Assembly: GCF_900156805.1 (NCBI RefSeq)
Contig: NZ_FTOQ01000011.1
Span: 1 to 64,000 of the forward strand
Length of the DNA: 64,000 bases
From: Roseivivax lentus
GTDB taxonomy: Bacteria > Pseudomonadota > Alphaproteobacteria > Rhodobacterales > Rhodobacteraceae
Reading direction: 5' to 3'
The notes below the pieces were generated by a model. The model was not told the origin of the DNA. It made no database searches and saw only the letters and a program-made list of their open reading frames with translations. Position 1 is the first letter of the stretch, and every line of letters starts with the position of its first letter. Made by a program: the position numbers and the translations under genes. Of this stretch, positions 24,931 through 33,665 are shown in pieces.

Positions 24931-26031
24931 ATGCGTAACCCGTTCGACCGCTTCAAAGGCAAAGACCCTGAAAGCACCGCTGGCGACCCCGACGGCGCGG
25001 TTGCCATGCCGCGCGATATTCCGATCGTCTGGCTGCTGGGCCGAACCGGTGCGGGAAAAAGCTCGCTCATTCGGGTGCTGACGGGCCTCGGCGCGATCGA
25101 GGTCGGCAACGGCTACGCCCCGTGTACGCGCACGTCTCAGAGCTTCGACTTCCCCGCAGAACAGCCGCTGGTGCGGTTTCTCGACACCCGGGGCCTCGGC
25201 GAAGCGGGCTATGATCCCGGCGAGGATCTGGCCGCTTGCGAAGGGCACAGCCACGCGGTGATGATCGTGGCCCGTCTGGACGATCCGGTCCAGGGCGAGG
25301 TTGCAGAGGCGTTGCAGACCGTGGTGCAGCGCCGGCCCGGAATGGAGATCCTTCTGGTCCATACGGGCGCCGACCTGCTGGCCGACCGGTCGATGCAGGA
25401 GCGCGCGCGCGCCGCTAACCAGAAGCGCTTCGAGGGTGCGGCGGGCCGTGCGATCCCCGACGTGATCATCAGCTTGCCACAAGGGGCCAACCCGCAGGAG
25501 GACGAGCTTGCCGCCTTGAAGGATGCGCTGGTCGAGACCCTGCCGAACGCCGGACTGGCCTTGCGCCAAGAGGCGGTGACGGATGCGGAATCCCGCGCCT
25601 TCAGCGAGGTCCGTCAGACCGTTCTTCTCTATTCCGGGATGGCGGGCGGGTCCGATGCGCTGCCCATTCTCGGCCTCTTCTCGTCGACGGGGCTGCAATT
25701 CACCATGCTCAAGAAGCTCGGCGATCATTACGATGTGCCCGTGACGCTGGCGCTGGCCCGGAATTTCCTGTCCCTGCTGGGCGTGGGGGTCGGAGGGCGC
25801 CTTCTGGGCAGCGTGGCCCTGCGGCAAGGCGGCAAGCTGATCCCTGGATACGGACAGACCGCGGGCGCGGTGGCCGCCGGTGCCTTCACCTTCGTTGCGA
25901 CCTATGCGCTCGGGCGGACGGCATGCCGCTATCTCTATACGCTCTCGATCGGTGGCACGCCGTCGCGCGAGGACATTCAGGCGACCTTTCGCGACGCCCT
26001 GAAGCGGGCCGGGCAGCAGCATGATCATTGA
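24931..26031 (+). CDS. GTPase with membrane-associated C-terminal domain (DUF697-like)
   Basis: The product has 366 residues. The G-domain shows P-loop GRTGAGKSS (37-45), G3 FLDTRGLGE (84-91) and a G4-like VHTGADLL. The C-terminal ~140 residues are hydrophobic helices (LPILGLFSSTGLQF, LGVGVGGRLLGSVAL, and later hydrophobic stretches), as in YcjF/DUF697-type GTPases that sit on membranes. The start at 24931 is preceded by a weak purine-rich site. It overlaps the next GTPase gene by 11 bases, so the two are likely partners, possibly in stress or membrane remodelling. The function is not known. Confidence 0.82.
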   Translation: MRNPFDRFKGKDPESTAGDPDGAVAMPRDIPIVWLLGRTGAGKSSLIRVLTGLGAIEVGNGYAPCTRTSQSFDFPAEQPLVRFLDTRGLGEAGYDPGEDLAACEGHSHAVMIVARLDDPVQGEVAEALQTVVQRRPGMEILLVHTGADLLADRSMQERARAANQKRFEGAAGRAIPDVIISLPQGANPQEDELAALKDALVETLPNAGLALRQEAVTDAESRAFSEVRQTVLLYSGMAGGSDALPILGLFSSTGLQFTMLKKLGDHYDVPVTLALARNFLSLLGVGVGGRLLGSVALRQGGKLIPGYGQTAGAVAAGAFTFVATYALGRTACRYLYTLSIGGTPSREDIQATFRDALKRAGQQHDH

Positions 26032-27577
26032 TCGCGCACGGGGATTCCTGCTCAGATGGCGCATCCTCGTGCGGGCGGGCGCGGTCGCCCTTCCCGTCAT
26101 CGTGTCCTGCCTTCTGGGCCTCCTGTGGCTGCGCGAGCACGGGTACCTTCTGGAATTCACGATCACCTGTCTGGTCGTGGGCCTCATGGCTTACCTCGCG
26201 CTGAAACTGCCCCTGTGGCTCGGCAAGGCGGAACCGTCCGAGCCGCTTGATCTGGCAGAGGGCTACCATGTGGAGGCCGATCCCGATTGGTCGCCCTCGG
26301 AACAGAAGGCCTTCGGCGCTGCCCGCAAGCTGATCGACACGCGTCTGCGCCAGCCCTTGCCGGTGGACGAAATCCAGAACTTCGCCCTTGAGGTGATCCG
26401 CCAGGTGGCCGAGGCTTCCGGAGATCAGGGCAAACGCGAGCTGGACTTCACGATCCCCGAAGCGCTGCTTCTGGTCGAACGCGTCTCCTCGAGGCTGCGC
26501 GCGGATCTCAGGGCGCATATCTCGATCTCGGACCGGATTTCGGTCGGAACGCTCGTGTGGCTCTGGCAGAACCAGGACCGGGCAAAGCGGCTCTACGGGC
26601 TCGGGCACGGGGCCTACCGCGTCTACCGGCTGACCGCCGGGCTGCCCGTCGCGGTGATGCGCGAGACGCTGGATCTGGTCACCAGCGGCAATTCCAAGAT
26701 GCTGACCGGCGAGTTGCAGGTCATCGGCCAGCGCATCCTCTTCGAGGAGATCGCGCGCGCCGCGACGGAGCTTTACTCCGGACGCTTGCGCATGTCCGAT
26801 GCGGAGCTTCTCGAAAGCATCCTGCAGGAGGCCGATATCGACCGTCAGCGTCTGGCCGCGCCGGACGCACCGCTCAGGATCGCCGTCGCCGGTCAGGTCA
26901 GCGCGGGCAAGTCCAGCCTGGTGAATGCCTTGCTCGGCTATGACTTCGCGGAGACCGATATGCCGCCGACCACCGATCGCGACACGATGCATGAAGGCGA
27001 AATCGCCGGGCTACCCTGCAACCTGATCGACCTTCCGGGCCTCGATGGCAGTGCTGCGGCCACGGAAGCCACCCTGCGCGAGGCGGATCGTTGCGACATC
27101 CTGCTTTGGGTGACGGCGGCAAACCGGCCGGGACGCGAACTCGACCGCGCGACAATCGCGAAGATGAAGGCGCAATTCGCCAAGGCACCGAGCCGCCGTG
27201 TGCCGCCCTTCATCGGGGTCGCCACGTTCTGCGACAAGCTCGCCGGTCCCGACTGGCCCTATCCGGAACACAACATCCCGCAAGAGGTCCAGACCCGCAT
27301 CGGCGCCGCCGTGACCGCCATCGCACAAGAGACCGGGATGGATGCCCCCGTGCCTGTCGCCCTTGGCGATCACCCGTGGAACGTTTCTGCCGTGCGGCAG
27401 CAGATCTCGGCTCGGCTGCCCGAGGCAATAGGGGTCCAGCGCAATCGCACCCGGCTGATGCGCGGAGAGAAATCCTTCGGACGCGAGGCGCTCGACACGG
27501 TGCAGGGCGTCACGAAGAGCCTCAGATCGCTGTCCAGACATGCGGCTGCGCGTTACCGGCGTTCCGACAAGGAATGA
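26021..27577 (+). CDS. Membrane-anchored Era/YeeP-like GTPase
   Basis: The product has 518 residues. Two N-terminal membrane segments (about 17-35 and 45-64) are followed by a helical region of about 200 residues. A G-domain then starts near residue 290 with P-loop GQVSAGKSSLVNALLG, G2 threonines in PPTTDRD, G3 LIDLPGLDG and a G4-like TFCDKLAG. GTPases of this build relate to dynamin-like or Era-like proteins acting at membranes. It follows a second GTPase with an 11-base overlap. Paired GTPases with hydrophobic domains suggest a two-component membrane machine, but no partner in the window explains its target. Confidence 0.82.
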   Translation: MIIDRARGFLLRWRILVRAGAVALPVIVSCLLGLLWLREHGYLLEFTITCLVVGLMAYLALKLPLWLGKAEPSEPLDLAEGYHVEADPDWSPSEQKAFGAARKLIDTRLRQPLPVDEIQNFALEVIRQVAEASGDQGKRELDFTIPEALLLVERVSSRLRADLRAHISISDRISVGTLVWLWQNQDRAKRLYGLGHGAYRVYRLTAGLPVAVMRETLDLVTSGNSKMLTGELQVIGQRILFEEIARAATELYSGRLRMSDAELLESILQEADIDRQRLAAPDAPLRIAVAGQVSAGKSSLVNALLGYDFAETDMPPTTDRDTMHEGEIAGLPCNLIDLPGLDGSAAATEATLREADRCDILLWVTAANRPGRELDRATIAKMKAQFAKAPSRRVPPFIGVATFCDKLAGPDWPYPEHNIPQEVQTRIGAAVTAIAQETGMDAPVPVALGDHPWNVSAVRQQISARLPEAIGVQRNRTRLMRGEKSFGREALDTVQGVTKSLRSLSRHAAARYRRSDKE

Positions 27578-27616
27578 GGCGGCGGCGCCCGGTTCCGGCC
27601 GAACCGGCCGCCGCCC
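27578..27616. terminator. Bidirectional hairpin terminator between convergent genes
   Basis: A long GC-rich dyad (GGCGGCGGC to CCGGTTC, pairing with GAACCGG to CCGCCGCC) with a small bulge sits directly after the GTPase stop and before the stop of the convergent hydrolase gene. The position and symmetry suggest it serves both. Confidence 0.65.
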
Positions 27617-27637
27617 TTCGATCCCGTGCGCCGCCCT

Positions 27638-28528
27638 CTAATTCGACGGCATCACACCGGTGATGCTGTCGCTCACCGCGCGCGGGTCGCGCAGGGGCCA
27701 CCGACCGGCATCGACCTGCGCAAAGAATTTCTCGAGCGCCGTGTTGAACAGGTCCGGCTCCTCGAGGTTGACTGTATGCCCGGTGCCCGGCACGACCTGC
27801 AGCTGCGCGCTGGGAACGACCGCCTTCATGAACACGCCCGGCAGAGAGCAGGGCCAATCCTCATCCCCGTTCAGGATCAGGCAGGGCGTCGTCATCGCCC
27901 TGAGGCCGTCCTCGAGATCATAGATGGAAGGCCGTTCGCGCTGCACCTGCTGCTGCGTACGGGCCGAGCCTGCTGCGGAATGTTCTGCCATCCGGTCCGC
28001 GAATTCGCGCCAGCCGCGCGGGTCCTTGTTCTGGAACTGCACCCGGGTCGGCCCCTGCGCGTAGTCCTCCGCGAAGGCCTTCATCCCGGCGCTGCGCAGG
28101 CGGTTGGCACTAGCATCCGCCTCGGCCCGCCAAAGCGCCTGCCGTTCCCGCTCGGCCCCGTACCCCACGCCGGAGACGACCAGCGACAGCGCCCGCTCCG
28201 GCGCGGTCAGGCCCAGATGCAGCGTCGCATAGCCGCCCATGGACAGGCCCACCACATGCGCCCGGTCGATCCCGAGCCCGTCGAGGATCGCCACCACATC
28301 TGCCGTCGCACGGGCCTGCGAATATTTCGCGGGATCCTCCGGCACCTCGGAGGGCGGCCAGCCCCGCGCATTGAACGCGATGCAGCGGTACCGGCGGGAG
28401 AAATACCGCATCTGCGGCTCCCAGCTGCGGCAATCCCCGGCAAATTCATGTACGAAAAGGACGGGCGTGCCCTGCCCGACCTCCTCGTAATACAGCGTCA
28501 CAGCGTCGTCGGTCGTGAGTGTCGGCAT
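27638..28528 (-). CDS. Alpha/beta-fold hydrolase
   Basis: The product has 296 residues. The alpha/beta hydrolase fold is indicated by the oxyanion segment VLFVHEFAGDCRSWEPQM, the nucleophile elbow VGLSMGGYATL (Ser), the acid in LILNGDEDWPC, and the catalytic His in GTGHTVNLEEP. The family includes esterases, C-C hydrolases and haloperoxidase-like enzymes, so the substrate is open. It is the last gene of a minus-strand set that begins with trxC, though the 132-base gap before it could allow its own promoter. Confidence 0.85.
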   Translation of the reverse strand: MPTLTTDDAVTLYYEEVGQGTPVLFVHEFAGDCRSWEPQMRYFSRRYRCIAFNARGWPPSEVPEDPAKYSQARATADVVAILDGLGIDRAHVVGLSMGGYATLHLGLTAPERALSLVVSGVGYGAERERQALWRAEADASANRLRSAGMKAFAEDYAQGPTRVQFQNKDPRGWREFADRMAEHSAAGSARTQQQVQRERPSIYDLEDGLRAMTTPCLILNGDEDWPCSLPGVFMKAVVPSAQLQVVPGTGHTVNLEEPDLFNTALEKFFAQVDAGRWPLRDPRAVSDSITGVMPSN

Positions 28529-28660
28529 CGTGTGTCTGCTCCGCCTGCTGTTCGGGGCCAGCCCCGATAACCATTCCTCGCACAGGCTAGTGCAGATGAT
28601 GCCGGTGATCCATCGCGGGAAGCGGCTCTGGCACAGCCGCTTCGGCGCTGCGCCGGACGC

Positions 28661-28948
28661 TCAGGCGGACGGCAGGGCCAGCACCGTGATCCTGAGCGCA
28701 TGCCGATGCCGGGCCTCGTCGAACTTGCGCTGCGCCGCCTCGAGTTGCGACCGCGCGCGGTCGCGCTGCTCATAGAGCCTGCGCAGCTTCGAGCCGGGCG
28801 CGCCGATCAGCAGGCCCTTCGGTCGCGCACCCGATGGAAACCATGACAACGCGTCCCGTTGCGCCCGTTGCCATGCGCGATCCAATTCCTGGTATCTCTG
28901 GTAGAAGATGAACACCGCCCGGCGACGCGGATCGAGATCAGGTCTCAT
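28661..28948 (-). CDS. Small helical protein of unknown function
   Basis: The product has 95 residues and is rich in Arg, Ala and Gln, with a likely coiled-coil or helical hairpin at the C-terminus (KLRRLYEQRDRARSQLEAAQ). It starts with ATG at 28948 after a good GGAGG site. It is 48 bases downstream of the cbpM-like gene on the same strand. No family was recognised; the context suggests a link to the DnaJ/CbpM chaperone pair. Confidence 0.6.
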   Translation of the reverse strand: MRPDLDPRRRAVFIFYQRYQELDRAWQRAQRDALSWFPSGARPKGLLIGAPGSKLRRLYEQRDRARSQLEAAQRKFDEARHRHALRITVLALPSA

Positions 28949-28996
28949 TTTATCCCACCTCCCTGTGGTTGCCTTGCCGAAAATCCGCGGATCGTC

Positions 28997-29335
28997 CTAA
29001 TCCGCGCTGGCCATCCGCGCCTCCAGCGATGCCAGGATGGCCTGGCGAATTTCGGACGGCTGATCGTTGATTGCCGCGCTCAGAAGGCGCAGTTCGCGCC
29101 GTGTCCGGTGCAGATTGTCCAGCAGCGAAAGAAGCGTCGGCATCGCGTCTTCCGGCAGCGCCATGTCCTTGGACAGATCGCACAGCAATCTCAGGCGCGC
29201 CACGTCCACCTCGTCAAAGACCGGGCCGGTCTCGCTTTCGGCGGGACGCACCCAGCCTTCGCTGACCCAGAGGCGCAGATCATGCACGGTCAGACGCTCG
29301 ATGCGCGCCAGAACCATGTGTTCATCGAGGCTCAT
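28997..29335 (-). CDS. cbpM: CbpM-like modulator of the DnaJ-type co-chaperone
   Basis: The product has 112 residues. The length and the pattern of a short MerR-like helix-turn-helix (LTVHDLRLWVSEGWVRP, DVARLRLLCDL) followed by helices fit CbpM/YccD, which binds the J-domain of CbpA and inhibits it. Its ATG overlaps the stop of the DnaJ-like gene (ATGA), the usual cbpA-cbpM order. Confidence 0.75.
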   Translation of the reverse strand: MSLDEHMVLARIERLTVHDLRLWVSEGWVRPAESETGPVFDEVDVARLRLLCDLSKDMALPEDAMPTLLSLLDNLHRTRRELRLLSAAINDQPSEIRQAILASLEARMASAD

Positions 29336-30294
29336 AGGCTTCTCCTCAGCTCCGAGCGCGGATCGAAGGCCGCATGATCCCGCACGCGCTCGGCCATTTT
29401 GCGCGTCTCGTCGTCGATCTTCGGGGGCAGCACGATTTTCAGCCGGACGGTCTGATCGCCCGCCTTGCCGTCGCGCTTGATCCCCCTGCCCTTGAGGCGC
29501 ATGCGCCGCCCCGAGGACACGCCGGGCGGGATCGTCATCGCGACCGTCCCGGAGATTGTGGGCACGTCCACCTTCGCGCCGAGGACCGCTTCATCGAGCG
29601 TGATGGGCAATTCCATCTCGATATCGTCGCCATCGCGGCTGAAGACGGGATGCTCGCCCACGGCGATCGTGATCAGCGCGTCCCCGGGCGGCCCGGCGCC
29701 CAGCCCCGGCTGCCCCTTCCCCTTCAGCCGCAAGGTCTGGCCATCCCGCACCCCGGGCGGAATCGCGATTTCGATGCCTTTGCCATCCGGCATGGTCACG
29801 GACCGTTTGGCGCCCTTCGCGGCATCGAGGAAATCGACCGCGAGATGATAGCGCGCATCCTGACCGCGGGCCTGAAAGCCACCATAGGCCCCGGCCCCGC
29901 CCGCGCCCTGCGGACGCCGTCCGAAGAGGTCGGAGAAGGCCCAGGCGAAGTCTTCCTCGTCGCCCGCGGAATAGCCGCGTCCGAACCTCGCCCCCCCCGG
30001 TCCGCCGTCGTAGCGCGCGCCGGCATCCTGATCCGCATATTGGTGGTAATATTGCCGCTGCGGCCGCTCTTGTCCGCTGGCGTCGATTTCGCCCGCATCG
30101 AAGCGGCGGCGCTTTTCGGGATCGCGCAGCAGATCGTTCGCCGCGGACACAGCCTGGAAACGTGCCTGTTTGTCGGGATCGTCCGGATTGAGATCCGGAT
30201 GCAGGGACTTGGCCAGCTTGCGATAGGCCTTTTTGATCTCGTCCTGCGACGCCGTCTTCGCGACACCCAGAACCTTGTAGGGATCGTCGATCAT
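29332..30294 (-). CDS. cbpA: DnaJ-class co-chaperone, CbpA-like
   Basis: The product has 320 residues. The J-domain (1-70) carries the HPD motif in LAKSLHPDLNPDDPDK. A Gly/Tyr-rich linker follows, then two C-terminal substrate-binding domains (VTMPDGKGIEIAIPPGVRDG, VDVPTISGTVAMTIPPGV). There is no cysteine-rich zinc domain, so it is type II (CbpA) rather than canonical DnaJ. It stimulates DnaK ATPase and binds unfolded proteins. It is overlapped by trxC upstream and cbpM downstream. Confidence 0.9.
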   Translation of the reverse strand: MIDDPYKVLGVAKTASQDEIKKAYRKLAKSLHPDLNPDDPDKQARFQAVSAANDLLRDPEKRRRFDAGEIDASGQERPQRQYYHQYADQDAGARYDGGPGGARFGRGYSAGDEEDFAWAFSDLFGRRPQGAGGAGAYGGFQARGQDARYHLAVDFLDAAKGAKRSVTMPDGKGIEIAIPPGVRDGQTLRLKGKGQPGLGAGPPGDALITIAVGEHPVFSRDGDDIEMELPITLDEAVLGAKVDVPTISGTVAMTIPPGVSSGRRMRLKGRGIKRDGKAGDQTVRLKIVLPPKIDDETRKMAERVRDHAAFDPRSELRRSL

Positions 30295-30725
30295 GTCCGC
30301 GCCTCGGCAGCGACCCAGGCCGCGATCTCGCCCGCCGGGGTCACGCCGGCGCGGCGTCCGATCTCGCGCCCCTTGCGAAAGGCGATCAGGAGCGGAATGC
30401 CCCGAATGCCGTAGCGCGCACCGGCGGCCGGGTATGCCTCCGTATCCAGCTTGGCAAAGCGGACACGGCCCTTGAGCATCTCCGCGGCCTTCGCGAATTC
30501 CGGCGCCATCATCCGGCACGGCCCGCACCACGCGGCCCAGAAATCCACGATCAGCGGAACCTCGTCGGTCGCCTGGGCTTTCCTGAGAATGTCCAGGGAG
30601 ATCTCGACGGGTTTGGCCGCCATCAGAGACGCCTCGCAGGTTCCGCATTTCGGACCCGCGCTCAGCCGCTCTTCCGGCACCCTGTTGGTTTGTCCGCAAT
30701 GAAGGCAGGTCAGTTTCAGGCCCAT
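30291..30725 (-). CDS. trxC: Thioredoxin 2 (zinc-containing)
   Basis: The product has 144 residues from the ATG at 30725, which has GGAG at a normal distance; the ATG at 30743 does not. The N-terminal zinc module has two Cys pairs (TCLHCGQTN, PKCGTCEA). The thioredoxin domain has the active site AAWCGPCRMM and the cis-Pro loop GIRGIPLLIAF. Thioredoxin 2 reduces cytoplasmic disulfides and is often induced by oxidative or heat stress. It leads the chaperone operon, and its stop overlaps the cbpA start. Confidence 0.92.
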   Translation of the reverse strand: MGLKLTCLHCGQTNRVPEERLSAGPKCGTCEASLMAAKPVEISLDILRKAQATDEVPLIVDFWAAWCGPCRMMAPEFAKAAEMLKGRVRFAKLDTEAYPAAGARYGIRGIPLLIAFRKGREIGRRAGVTPAGEIAAWVAAEART

Positions 30726-30751
30726 CCGCGCAGCTCCACTCATTCCCGCTT

Positions 30752-30779
30752 TTGAATATATAATGACCGTCGGGCCAAG
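30752..30779 (-). promoter_or_regulatory. trxC: Possible heat-shock (RpoH-type) promoter for trxC-cbpA-cbpM
   Basis: On the minus strand CTTGGC (30779-30774) and an AT-rich -10 region around 30765-30755 are about 13 bases apart, 30-50 bases upstream of the trxC start. This approximates the RpoH pattern CTTG-N13-15-CATnTA. The chaperone content of the operon supports it. Confidence 0.35.
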
Positions 30780-31104
30780 CCTAAGGGAAAACGCACGGCT
30801 CAGCTTGATTTCCGTCAGGGTCCGCGAAGATCAGGATTGCCCTGGCCGGTCTGTGCCGGGCAGAGAGCACCGGCACAATCTGCGCGCACGAGGGTATCTC
30901 GGAGAGCCTGTTATGGACTTCTTCGAAGGAATTTCTCGCGGCCGGCAAAGCCACGCTAACAAGCGATAAGCGCAGGCGTTTGTCCGTTCCGGTCGGTGAT
31001 GCCGCGCGGGCCGATTGATTTGAGTCAAGCCCGCTTGGACGATTCGTCCGAAAAATGTCGTGGGAGACTTGCACGACGCGCTCTCAATGACGGGAGGAGA
31101 CATC
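30780..31104. other. Divergent intergenic region trxC / E1-alpha
   Basis: No clear gene was seen. It contains the FNR-type box at 31015-31028 and a short frame at 30913-30969 (18 codons, GGAGAG before ATG) that has no recognised homology and is probably chance. Confidence 0.5.
31015..31028 (+). promoter_or_regulatory. FNR/FixK-type box TTGAT-N4-GTCAA
   Basis: The 14-base dyad TTGATTTGAGTCAA matches TTGA-N6-TCAA and the FnrL form found in Rhodobacterales. It is centred about 83 bases upstream of the E1-alpha ATG, which would place a class II start site near 31063. This suggests oxygen-responsive control of the E1/cytochrome operon. Confidence 0.6.
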
Positions 31105-32322
31105 ATGGAGTACGAGACCAAGGCCCGGGCCGCCGCGCCCGACGAGTTCGATGTTCCGGTATCCGAGTCCAGACGCACATTCCTGAAAATGGCCGCCGTG
31201 ACGGGTGCCGTGGCGGTGTCCGCCCGCAAGGCGCTGGCCGACGGCGATATCGGATTTTACGCCAAGGATCTGTCCGACGAGAAGCTCGTCGACATGTACC
31301 GCACGATCCTCAAGATCCGCTGGCACGAGCGGACCCAGGCCGACCAGATGCTGACCAATCCCGGCTATCGTGGCTACAACCACTTCTATGCCGGCCAGGA
31401 AGCCGTGGCGACCGGTGTCTGCGCGGCGCTGCGCAATACCGGACCGTTCGAGCAGATCGACCTCGCCTATTCGTCGCACCGCCCGTCGGGCCACGCCATC
31501 GCCAAGGGTGTGGATATCCCCAAGATGGTCGCCGAGAACGATTTCCGCGCCACCGGCCTGAACGGCGGCTACGCGGCCGAGATGCATCTCTCCGATCCCT
31601 CGGTGGGCTTCATCGGCGCGGACGGGATGATCGGCCCCTCGATGCCCATCGCCTCGGGCTCGGCCTTTGCCTTCCGCGCCCGCGGTTCGGACCAGGTGGC
31701 GGTGGTCTTCGGCGGCGACGGCACCTATGCGACGCCGCATTTCCACTCGACGCTGAACAACGCCAAGCTCCTGGACCTGCCGCTGATCTACGTGCTGGAG
31801 AACAACCTCTACCACCAGTACGCGCATTACTCCTATTCGTGCCCGCACACGAACATCGCCGACGCCGCCGCGGCCTACGGCATTCCGTCCCGCGTGGTGG
31901 ATGGCCAGGACGTGGTGCAGGTCTTCAACGCGGCGAAGGAGGCCGTGGATCGCGCCCGCGCAGGCGGGGGCCCCAGCTTCATCGAAGCCAAGACCTACCG
32001 CTACTACAACCACTGGGGCGCACCCGGCGCGACCGCGGGCGAGCTCGGAGCCTTCGGCTACGACCCGCTGGCGATCACCTCGTTCCGTCCCGAACGGGAG
32101 GTCCGGGCATGGATGCAGCGCGACCCGGTCGATATCGCCCGCAACATCCTGGTGAACTGGCAGGTGCTCGACGAGACCGCCGCACAGGACATGGAGACCG
32201 AAATCAAGGCTGAGATCGAACAGGCCTTCGTCTGGGCCAGCGACCAGCCGCTTTGCAACCCCGAAGACGGCCTGAAGAACGTCTTCGCAGACGGTGCCGT
32301 CCCGGCGCGTCAGTTCGGCTGA
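31105..32322 (+). CDS. Tat-exported TPP-dependent 2-oxoacid dehydrogenase E1, alpha subunit
   Basis: The product has 405 residues. Residues 22-46 form a textbook twin-arginine signal (SRRTFLKMAAVTGAVAVSA, then RKALAD). The mature part is E1-alpha of the pyruvate/acetoin dehydrogenase type: HFYAGQEAVATGVCAALR, the TPP pyrophosphate motif from GGDGTYA to VLENN, and the S-P-type phosphorylation-loop region reduced to HYSYSCPHTNIA. These enzymes decarboxylate pyruvate or similar oxoacids and are normally cytoplasmic. The ATG at 31105 has GGGAGGAGA upstream, so the Tat signal is translated. E1-beta follows 31 bases on. No E2 or E3 genes are present; two c-type cytochromes follow instead. Confidence 0.88.
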   Translation: MEYETKARAAAPDEFDVPVSESRRTFLKMAAVTGAVAVSARKALADGDIGFYAKDLSDEKLVDMYRTILKIRWHERTQADQMLTNPGYRGYNHFYAGQEAVATGVCAALRNTGPFEQIDLAYSSHRPSGHAIAKGVDIPKMVAENDFRATGLNGGYAAEMHLSDPSVGFIGADGMIGPSMPIASGSAFAFRARGSDQVAVVFGGDGTYATPHFHSTLNNAKLLDLPLIYVLENNLYHQYAHYSYSCPHTNIADAAAAYGIPSRVVDGQDVVQVFNAAKEAVDRARAGGGPSFIEAKTYRYYNHWGAPGATAGELGAFGYDPLAITSFRPEREVRAWMQRDPVDIARNILVNWQVLDETAAQDMETEIKAEIEQAFVWASDQPLCNPEDGLKNVFADGAVPARQFG

Positions 32323-32353
32323 CCCCAACGCACCCTTCTGAAAGGACAAAACG

Positions 32354-33322
32354 ATGGCACAGAAAAGCTGGATGTACTCGGTCCTTGAGGCCGTGCAGTA
32401 CGAAATGGAGCAGGATCCGAACATGATCTGGATCTTCGAGCTCACCCCGCCGGTGGCCTCGAACCCCGGCCAGCCGGTAATCAACCTCGAAACCGCCTTC
32501 GGCCGCAAGAGAGTCTGCAACACCGGCATCGACGAGAACTGGATGGCGTCCTGCTGTCTGGGCGCCAGCCTCGCCGGGTCGAAGGCCGCGACGTATATCC
32601 CCTACCAGGGCGCGCTGATGCCCTTCCAGGTGATCCAGAACGTCGCCGGCAAGCTGCGGCACATGACCGGTGGCAGGGCCTCGATGCCGGTGGTCTGGAT
32701 CATCGAGATGACGGGCCAGACGCCGGGCTTCGCCGGGCAGCATTCCTGCTACGAGGAGGACAGCTACTACGCGCACATTCCCGGCGTGCGCACCATAATC
32801 CCGTCGACGCCCTATGACGCCAAGGGGATGATGCACGCCGCGCTGCGCTCGCCCGACCCGGTGGTGTACCTCTACCCTGCGGGCCTCAGGACGCTGACCG
32901 AGGACGTGCCGGACGAGCCCTACGAGGTGCCGCTCGACAAGGCCGCGGTGCGGCAGGAGGGCAGCGATCTCACCATCGTCAGCTCGGGCGGCGGCATGCC
33001 GGGCGTGCTCGAGGCCGCGGCCACGCTGACCGCCGAAGGCGCCAGCGTCGAGGTGATCGACCTGCGCGTCCTGAAGGAGATGGACACCGAGACGCTGGTG
33101 AACTCGGTCGCCAAGACCAAGCGGCTGCTGACGGTCGACCAGTCCTACTACACGCTGGGTCCCGGTGCCGAGGTGGTCGCGCGCGTGGCCGAGAATGTCG
33201 AGGGCGCCCGCTACAAGCGCGTCGCGTTCCCCGATGCACCGCCGCCGGCCTCGCCCGAGATGTTCACCTGGATGCGACCCGACGCCGAGAAGATCGCCGG
33301 AGCGGCCCGTGCCCTTCTCTGA
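32354..33322 (+). CDS. 2-oxoacid dehydrogenase E1, beta subunit
   Basis: The product has 322 residues, normal for E1-beta. Visible family segments are VCNTGIDENWMASCCLGASL, the active-site segment FAGQHSCYEEDSYYAHIPG, VIDLRVLKEMD (C-terminal transketolase domain) and LLTVDQSYYTLGPGAEV. It has no signal peptide of its own. If the complex is periplasmic it would have to be carried through Tat bound to the alpha subunit, as happens in other two-subunit Tat enzymes. It is in tight operon order with E1-alpha and the cytochromes. Confidence 0.9.
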   Translation: MAQKSWMYSVLEAVQYEMEQDPNMIWIFELTPPVASNPGQPVINLETAFGRKRVCNTGIDENWMASCCLGASLAGSKAATYIPYQGALMPFQVIQNVAGKLRHMTGGRASMPVVWIIEMTGQTPGFAGQHSCYEEDSYYAHIPGVRTIIPSTPYDAKGMMHAALRSPDPVVYLYPAGLRTLTEDVPDEPYEVPLDKAAVRQEGSDLTIVSSGGGMPGVLEAAATLTAEGASVEVIDLRVLKEMDTETLVNSVAKTKRLLTVDQSYYTLGPGAEVVARVAENVEGARYKRVAFPDAPPPASPEMFTWMRPDAEKIAGAARALL

Positions 33323-33335
33323 CCGGGACACCGGC

Positions 33336-33665
33336 ATGCAGGTGCCCGCCGCGGCGCCTGCAGGCAGCGCGGCGGTCATGCCGGCGCGCTGCACGAGTTG
33401 CGCGGGCGGCACGCTGTCCCGCGACGAGGTCAAGACGGCCTTCTGGGAGGGCGAGACGCTGGTCGTCGTCGAAGGCATCCCGGCGCTTGTCTGCGCGCGC
33501 TGCGGCGAGCGGTACTACGAGGACGAGGTCGCGATGAAGCTCGACCTGATGCGCGGCGCGGGCTTTCCGCGCGACCGGGCCGTCCGTATGCAATCGGTTC
33601 CGGTCTTCGCCTTCGGCGCGGGCGGCCCGGACCCGGGCGTGGAGACCTCCGATGCGACGGCGTGA
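33336..33665 (+). CDS. YgiT/MqsA-type zinc-ribbon protein
   Basis: The product has 109 residues. It has a YgiT-type zinc finger with two CxxC pairs (ARCTSCAGGTL, LVCARCGERYYEDE). In MqsA this domain is joined to a helix-turn-helix; here the C-terminal part is short and lacks one. No partner toxin gene is next to it. Its place inside the E1/cytochrome operon, overlapping the next gene by 14 bases, suggests a role in maturation or regulation of that system rather than a toxin-antitoxin pair. Confidence 0.75.
   Translation: MQVPAAAPAGSAAVMPARCTSCAGGTLSRDEVKTAFWEGETLVVVEGIPALVCARCGERYYEDEVAMKLDLMRGAGFPRDRAVRMQSVPVFAFGAGGPDPGVETSDATA

Noticed and set aside
33336-33665. Toxin-antitoxin pair based on the YgiT-type zinc finger
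   Set aside because: No toxin gene is adjacent and the helix-turn-helix of MqsA is missing.
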